Source: CAYUIG01 sp964444685 (GTDB lineage Bacteria > Gemmatimonadota > Gemmatimonadetes > Longimicrobiales > RSA9). From it: a DNA stretch of 64,000 nucleotides. The stretch covers positions 11,884 through 75,883 of the forward strand of contig CAYUIG010000014.1 of NCBI GenBank assembly GCA_964444685.1. The letters are read 5' to 3'. This document shows, one piece after another, positions 59,143-64,000 of this stretch. The position numbers were made by a program, and so were the translations under genes. The notes under the pieces were generated by a model that saw only the letters and a program-made list of their open reading frames with translations, did no database searches and was not told where the DNA came from. Positions within the stretch are counted from its first letter, which is position 1, and each line of letters starts with the position of its first letter.

Positions 59143-61775
59143 TGGGTTTCCTGAACCGCTGGCGGGAGTGGCGCGCGGCGCGCGAGGAGTACCGCGCGAG
59201 CGTGGAAGAGATGCACTTCCACATCGAGCAGGAGACGGCGCACAACATCCGCAACGGCATGCCGGCGGATGAAGCGCGGCGCGCGGCGCAGAGGTCGTTC
59301 GGTGGTGTGGATCGTTTCGCGGAGGCGGCGCACGACGAGCGGCCCGGCACGAAGTGGTCGGAGTTTCGCGTCTCGTATCTGGACTGGAAGCTGGGCGCCC
59401 GGATGCTGGTGAAGCATCCGGGCGTTTCCGTGCTGGGCGCGATCACGCTCGCGGTAGCGATCGGCCTCGCGGCCGGCTGGTTCGAGGTGACAAGGACGGT
59501 ATTCCACCCGGACCTGCCCCTGGCCGATGGGGACAGGATCGTGCGGGTCGAGTACACGGATGCGGCCACGCAGGGCCCCGAGCTGCGCACGATGCACGAG
59601 TTCGTGCAGTGGCGGGAACGGCTCACAACCATCGAACAGCTCGGTGCGCACCGCACGATCCAGCGCAACATGGTCGTCCCGGGCGCGCCACCGCAGGTCG
59701 TGGAGGCGGCCGAAATCACCGCCGCCGGTTTCGTCGTACCCGGTGTCCCGCCGCTCCTCGGCCGGCCGCTGCTCGCCGGCGATGAAGCGACAGCGGCGCC
59801 CGCTGTCGTCGTGATCGGCTACGACGCATGGCAGCGGTACTTCGACAGCGATCCCTCCGTCATCGGTAGCGAGCTCGAGCTGGGCCCTGTACGCGCGACG
59901 GTCGTCGGCGTCATGCCCGAGGGATATCGCTTTCCGTCGAACCACCAGTTCTGGGTTCCGCTGCGCCCGACGAGAGCGGAGCCGCTCGGTGGTCCGCCCA
60001 TTGAGGTGTTCGGCCGGCTGCGACCCGGCGCGACACTCGAGAGCGCCGACGCAGAGCTTTCCGCATGGGCCGGACAGATGGCGCAGCTCTCGCCTGCGAC
60101 ACACGAGCGCCTGCGCCTGCGCGCGCGTCCCTTCGCGGCGCCATCCGCAGACGGTGCATCCCGCGAAGTCTTCCTCATCAACCTCGCCGCATGGCTGATC
60201 CTCGCGCTGGCGTGTGCGAACGTCGCCGCACTGATGTTCGCACGCACCGCGACGCGCGAAAGCGAGATCGTCATCCGCAACGCGCTGGGCGCGTCACGCG
60301 CGCGCGTCATGGGGCAGCTCTTCATCGAAGCCTTCGTGCTCACGTCCGCGGCGGCGCTCGTGGGATTGCTGGGTGTAAAGCTGGCGATGACGGTCGCGCT
60401 CGACCGCCTGGGTGACCGCCTGCCGTTCTGGTGGGATGCCGACATCGAGCCCGCGACGATCCTCTACACCGCCGGTCTGGCGCTCGCGGGTGCGGCGATG
60501 GTGGCGCTGCTGCCCGCGTTGCGCGCAACCGGTCCACAGGTGCGCGCGGGCATGGCGCAGATCGGGGCCGGCAACACGCGGATGCGTTTCGGTGGCGCGT
60601 GGTCGGCGCTCATCGTGATGCAGGTCGCGTCCTCGGTGATCTGTCTGCCCTTCGGCATCGGCGCCGCGGCCGAAGCGTACCAGGAGTACCGGCTGCGTGC
60701 GGCCTTTCCCGCCGACGGACTCCTCACGTTCCGGCCGGTGCTGGACAGTCTGTCGCTCGCGAATTCGGCGGAGCCCGACGAAACGATCGCGCAACTGTCG
60801 AGCCGCCTGCGTGAGGAACCCGACGTAGCAGGCGCAGGCATCACGGCCGTGCTGCCGGGCCGATCGCACCCGCTCCGGCGCATCGAGATGCAGCGCGCGT
60901 CGGAACCGCCCGTTCTCATCGACGCGAACACGGAAGGCGATCGCGTCCGCATCGGCCAGGTCGGACCCGGTTTCTTCGAGACGATCGGCGTGCCGCTGCT
61001 CGCCGGCCGGGAATTCCGTTCGAGCGACGCTTCAGGATCGGCGCCCGTCGTCGTGATCAACGAATCCCTCGCCCGCAACATCGGCGGCAACCCGCTCGGC
61101 GTGCGTGTCCGCTTCGCGGCCGACGACGGCGGTGAGGCCGGCCGGTGGCACGAAGTGGTAGGCGTCGCACGCAACCTGGGTCTCACGCCGACCGGGGAAG
61201 GCGAGGCGGATTATCTGTACGTGCCGGCATCGGGGGAAGAAGCGGAGTTCGTGATGCTGCGGGTCCACGGCAACGCTACGGCATTCGAGCCGCGGCTGCG
61301 AGCGCTCGCGTTCGAGGTGGATCCCGCGTTGCGACTGATGGACGTGCAGCCGCTGCGCGAGGTGATCCGCGAGGAGTACCTGCCCGTGATTCAGGGCGTG
61401 CTCGCAGGCAACGGCATCGTCCTGCTGATCATCATCCTGTCCGCCGCGAGCCTGTACGCGCTGATGTCGGTGTCGGTGGCGCTCCGCACGCGCGAGATCG
61501 GCGTGCGGCTCGCCATCGGTGCGAGCCCGCGCGCCGTCCTCCTCGCACTCTTCCGCAGGGCGGCGACCCAGGTCGGCATCGGCCTGGTGGCCGGCAACAT
61601 CGTGGTCGCCGCCCTGCTGTACATGATGGCGGACGAAGTTCGCCCCGGCGTCGTGCTGCCGCCCCTGGGCGTCGCGACGGTCGCCATGCTGCTCGTAGGT
61701 CTCGGCGCGTGTCTGCTCCCCGCACGGCGCGCGCTGCGCGTGCAGCCGACGGAGGCGCTGAAAGCCGCGCGCTGA
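59142..61775 (+). CDS. ADOP-family ABC permease (FtsX/MacB type)
   Basis: The product is 877 aa. A cytosolic N-terminal helical domain (NRWREWRAAREEYRASVEEM... DEARRAAQRSFGG) typical of acidobacterial-type duplicated orphan permeases precedes MacB periplasmic domain 1, the first FtsX core (about 350-470), MacB domain 2 (about 490-740) and the second FtsX core (about 750-875; SVALRTREIGVRLAIGASPRAVL). The usual family tail is present (LPARRALRVQPTEALKAAR). No ATPase gene is adjacent. Substrate unknown. Confidence 0.9.
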   Translation: MGFLNRWREWRAAREEYRASVEEMHFHIEQETAHNIRNGMPADEARRAAQRSFGGVDRFAEAAHDERPGTKWSEFRVSYLDWKLGARMLVKHPGVSVLGAITLAVAIGLAAGWFEVTRTVFHPDLPLADGDRIVRVEYTDAATQGPELRTMHEFVQWRERLTTIEQLGAHRTIQRNMVVPGAPPQVVEAAEITAAGFVVPGVPPLLGRPLLAGDEATAAPAVVVIGYDAWQRYFDSDPSVIGSELELGPVRATVVGVMPEGYRFPSNHQFWVPLRPTRAEPLGGPPIEVFGRLRPGATLESADAELSAWAGQMAQLSPATHERLRLRARPFAAPSADGASREVFLINLAAWLILALACANVAALMFARTATRESEIVIRNALGASRARVMGQLFIEAFVLTSAAALVGLLGVKLAMTVALDRLGDRLPFWWDADIEPATILYTAGLALAGAAMVALLPALRATGPQVRAGMAQIGAGNTRMRFGGAWSALIVMQVASSVICLPFGIGAAAEAYQEYRLRAAFPADGLLTFRPVLDSLSLANSAEPDETIAQLSSRLREEPDVAGAGITAVLPGRSHPLRRIEMQRASEPPVLIDANTEGDRVRIGQVGPGFFETIGVPLLAGREFRSSDASGSAPVVVINESLARNIGGNPLGVRVRFAADDGGEAGRWHEVVGVARNLGLTPTGEGEADYLYVPASGEEAEFVMLRVHGNATAFEPRLRALAFEVDPALRLMDVQPLREVIREEYLPVIQGVLAGNGIVLLIIILSAASLYALMSVSVALRTREIGVRLAIGASPRAVLLALFRRAATQVGIGLVAGNIVVAALLYMMADEVRPGVVLPPLGVATVAMLLVGLGACLLPARRALRVQPTEALKAAR

Positions 61776-61782
61776 GCGCCGG

Positions 61783-62325
61783 TCAGTTCTTCCCGAACAG
61801 ACCGCCGAGCATGCCGCCCAGATCGTCGAGCGGCGAACCGTCGCCATCGCGATCCAGCAGGCCGCCCAGCATGCCGCCGATGCCACCGGTGGCATCGGCC
61901 GGGGCGGCCTGTCTCGTACGCTTCGACATCGCACCCATCGCGAGCGCGGCAACGAGCGGCAGCATCTTCTTCAGAATGGCGGGATCGATGCCCGTCTTCT
62001 GCGAGGCGTTCGCCGCGACACGCCGGCTCACGTCCTTGCTGCCGAGGATGTGGCCGAGGATCGCGTTGCCGTCCATGACCGTCTCCGGACGGCCGAGCGA
62101 GTCGGGCTGATCCAGGTAGCCGTCGTGGCGGCCGGACCGCAGCGCCGACAGCAGGTCCGCCTGCCCCTGCGGCGCCTGCATGTTGCGTTGCAGCCCCGCG
62201 GCCAGCGCGGGCATGAGTGCGCCCATGGCACTCGCGGCCTGACGGGGATCCAGCCCGAGCTGCGCGGCGATCTGATTCACAGCCGCGCCGTCGTTCGCGC
62301 CGAGTACCGATTCGAGGATGTTCAT
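61783..62325 (-). CDS. DUF937-domain protein
   Basis: The product is 180 aa; start ATG 62325 (MNILESVLGANDGAAVNQIAAQLGLDP). It is Ala/Gly/Leu-rich and helical, with the DUF937 block GLDPRQAASAMGALMPALAAGL and VSRRVAANASQKTGIDPAILKKMLPLVAALAMG. The C-terminus is glycine-rich with repeats of GGMLGGLL and a calcium-loop-like DRDGDGSPLDD. Function is unknown. It converges on the permease gene. Confidence 0.82.
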   Translation of the reverse strand: MNILESVLGANDGAAVNQIAAQLGLDPRQAASAMGALMPALAAGLQRNMQAPQGQADLLSALRSGRHDGYLDQPDSLGRPETVMDGNAILGHILGSKDVSRRVAANASQKTGIDPAILKKMLPLVAALAMGAMSKRTRQAAPADATGGIGGMLGGLLDRDGDGSPLDDLGGMLGGLFGKN

Positions 62326-62421
62326 GGGGAGGCTCCGTGCCAGGGGTTCGTGCGGACGGATGTAGCGCGAGACATAGCATCCGCCCGCACGGGCCACAAG
62401 CCAACGGGGCCTGCAAGGTCC

Positions 62422-62787
62422 CTAGCGGGAGCCCTCCCGGACGAACGTGACACTGCGGAACACCGGATTGCTGTAGTCCAGCGCCACGGCACGACCCTCC
62501 GCATCGCGCACGAAGCGGATCTGCATGCGCTGCCACTGGAACGTGTCGATGTCAGCCGGCTGGAAGGGAATCGCCTGCGTCGGCAACTCGTTCAACTGGA
62601 TGCGCACTCCGTTCTCCGTCGGTTCGACATCGAATGTCGCCTTCAGCTCGTCGCTGACGTAGCGGCCGGAGAGGTCCGCCAGCTCGGCCGCGGTGGGACT
62701 CCATGGACGGGCGCGGTGATAGCGTGTGCGCTCGCCTTCCGCCGTCACGATCTCGAAGCTGTCGTCGGAATCGAAGTGCAGCTCGAA
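62422..62787 (-). pseudogene. C-terminal remnant of a beta-lactamase-family serine hydrolase
   Basis: The frame reads FELHFDSDDSFEIVTAEGER...LADLSGRYVSDELKATFDVE...LDYSNPVFRSVTFVREGSR, the DUF3471-type C-terminal domain of these hydrolases. It is closed upstream by a TAG at 62790-62788, with no catalytic domain before it. GTG 62748 is the only start, and nothing suggests a stand-alone gene. It abuts a second remnant on the other strand. Confidence 0.7.
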
Positions 62788-62812
62788 CTACCCCTGCGAC
62801 ATGAAGGAAAGC

Positions 62813-63064
62813 GTCGGGTCCGGATTCCTGAACTTCTTCGCACTCACCGTGGACCTGATCGTCGAGCGCGCCGACCAGCGTGTCGTCGCCATCGAAGTGA
62901 AGCTCACGGCGCACGTCGATGATGCGGACGTTAAGAACCTGCTTTGGCTCAGCGAGCAGATCGGTCGCGACCTGCTCGATGCGATCGTGGTCCACTCGGG
63001 GCCGATCGCGTATCGCCGGCCCGATGGGACCGGAGTGGTCCCCGCGGTGCTACTGGGCCCCTGA
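62813..63064 (+). pseudogene. C-terminal remnant of a DUF4143 ATP-binding protein
   Basis: The frame ends ALTVDLIVERADQRVVAIEV...LLWLSEQIGRDLLDAIVVHSG...VVPAVLLGP, the closing segment of AAA/DUF4143 proteins (VDLVLE...VAIEVK...GVVLYTG). The ATPase domain and most of DUF4143 are missing; homology starts near 62840 and upstream is unrelated. It ends inside the converging dehydrogenase gene. Confidence 0.7.
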
Positions 63065-64000
63065 GGTTGAACGCAGGTCGAACACCACCTTGGCCATGTC
63101 GGCTTCGCGCGCGGCGAACCGGCGGTAGGCCTCGACGCCGGCGGAGAGCGGGAGGCGGTGCGTGATGAGTGTCGCCAGGAGGGGAGCTTCACGGGCCGCG
63201 AAGTCGAGCGCCGCGGGGAGCAGGCGGCGAGCGGAGCAGCGGCCGGCGGAGTAGGTGAGGTTGCGGTCGTACAGCTCGCCCGGCGGGATGGCCAGGTGGG
63301 GTTCGGTGTGCACACCGAGTGCCGCGATCGAGCCCCCGGGGCGCGCACTGTCGGCGGCCGTGCGCGTGGCCGCTGCGGAGCCGACGGCCTCGATCACGCG
63401 GTCGGCGCCGCGGCCGTTGCTGCGCTCGCGAAGCTGCGTTGCGGCGTCGCCGGCGGAAACGTCGATGGGGACCGCGCCGAAGCGCTCCGCGAGGGCGAGT
63501 CTCGAGCCCACCGAATCGAGCGCGAACACGAGCGACGCATCGCGCGCGAGTGCCGCGCGCACCGCGAGCAGCCCGACCGGTCCGCATCCCACGACCGCGA
63601 CGACGTCACCGGGCGCAACACCTGCGAGCTCCGCGCCGAACATGGCGGTGGCGAGGATGTCACCGCCGAGGAGTGCGACGGCATCATCCGCGATTGCATC
63701 GGGCACGGGCACGAGCGTGGAGTCCGCGAGCGGCACGCGCACGTACTCCGCCTGTGCGCCGTGCAATCCGCGGCCGTTCTGCACCCAGCCGAAGAGCTGG
63801 CCGCGCACGCAGCGCGCGGTGAGTCCGATCTCGCACGCCCAGCACGCGCCGCAGTTGGTGGTGAACGGCGCCACGACGCGCTGCCCGACCTTCACGCGCC
63901 GTACGTCAGCTCCGGTTGCGACGACGCGGCCCACGAGCTCGTGGCCCATGATCGTGCCCGCGTCGAGGCCGCGCTCGCGGCCGAAGTACGGATGCAGGTC
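63050..64000 (-). CDS. Zinc-dependent alcohol dehydrogenase family protein (5' end outside window)
   Basis: The frame is open through the window edge, so the N-terminus and first zinc ligand are missing. Visible are the second ligand region IMGHELVGRVVATGADV, the structural zinc site CGACWACEIGLTARCV, the NAD(P) loop VVGCGPVGLLAVRAAL and a C-terminus like other medium-chain dehydrogenases (LPLSAGVEAYRRFAAREADMAKVVFDL). The GRERGLDAGT segment before GHE occurs in glutathione-independent formaldehyde or related dehydrogenases. Substrate not assignable. Confidence 0.82.
   Translation of the reverse strand, partial: DLHPYFGRERGLDAGTIMGHELVGRVVATGADVRRVKVGQRVVAPFTTNCGACWACEIGLTARCVRGQLFGWVQNGRGLHGAQAEYVRVPLADSTLVPVPDAIADDAVALLGGDILATAMFGAELAGVAPGDVVAVVGCGPVGLLAVRAALARDASLVFALDSVGSRLALAERFGAVPIDVSAGDAATQLRERSNGRGADRVIEAVGSAAATRTAADSARPGGSIAALGVHTEPHLAIPPGELYDRNLTYSAGRCSARRLLPAALDFAAREAPLLATLITHRLPLSAGVEAYRRFAAREADMAKVVFDLRSTSGAQ

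Overview
The window comes from a high-GC chromosome with tightly packed operons, many ATGA or TGATG stop/start overlaps and frequent GTG or TTG starts. A SprA-like giant outer-membrane protein, LptF/LptG, PadR-linked ADOP permeases and many lipoproteins suggest a diderm of the FCB side of the tree. The best guess is Gemmatimonadota; this is an inference from gene content, since there is no rRNA in the window.

Layout. 0-3.6 kb (minus strand): an RDD membrane protein cut by the window edge, then an operon of ECF sigma factor, zinc-finger anti-sigma factor and periplasmic double-PDZ protein. 3.7-13.2 kb: housekeeping genes (PAP2 phosphatase, threonine synthase, DksA-type zinc finger, ThyX, NifU-N protein, M24 peptidase, PAS histidine kinase). 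13.2-19.5 kb: a methionine locus with promoter, SAM-II-like riboswitch, terminator, metH, a four-helix-bundle gene bounded by inverted heptamer arrays, and a homocysteine methyltransferase/MTHFR fusion. 19.6-25.4 kb: NHL-repeat protein, a DapF homologue lacking both catalytic cysteines, a DUF6064 protein, a RibD-like reductase and lptF-lptG. 25.6-33.5 kb: the SprA-like protein, an M28 peptidase lipoprotein and a ComEA-like DNA-binding protein. 33.5-37.7 kb: pilB-pilT-pilC. 37.7-44.7 kb: palindromic repeats, an ABC permease remnant, LysM and lipoprotein genes, membrane proteins of unknown function, and a cytochrome c'-like lipoprotein.

44.8-55.1 kb is the metabolic highlight. One apparent transcription unit holds a TetR regulator followed by genes matching the benzoyl-CoA degradation route: 6-hydroxycyclohex-1-ene-1-carbonyl-CoA dehydrogenase, 6-oxocyclohex-1-ene-1-carbonyl-CoA hydratase, an SDR, a dienoyl-CoA hydratase and the four subunits of an ATP-dependent benzoyl-CoA reductase. 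A hemerythrin and a tryptophanase follow. Together they would dearomatise benzoyl-CoA and open the ring to a C7 dicarboxyl-CoA. The CoA ligase and the ferredoxin donor are not in the window.

55.1-64 kb: serine hydrolase, AraC regulator, a PadR/ADOP permease pair behind twin palindromic operators, a DUF937 protein, two facing gene remnants and a partial zinc alcohol dehydrogenase.

Across the first 32 kb a family of heptamer tandem arrays (consensus GRGTCKR) recurs at gene borders and inside coding sequence: in-frame in MetH, in the signal peptide of the M28 lipoprotein, and bracketing the four-helix-bundle gene. No tRNA, rRNA, CRISPR array or transposase gene was recognised.
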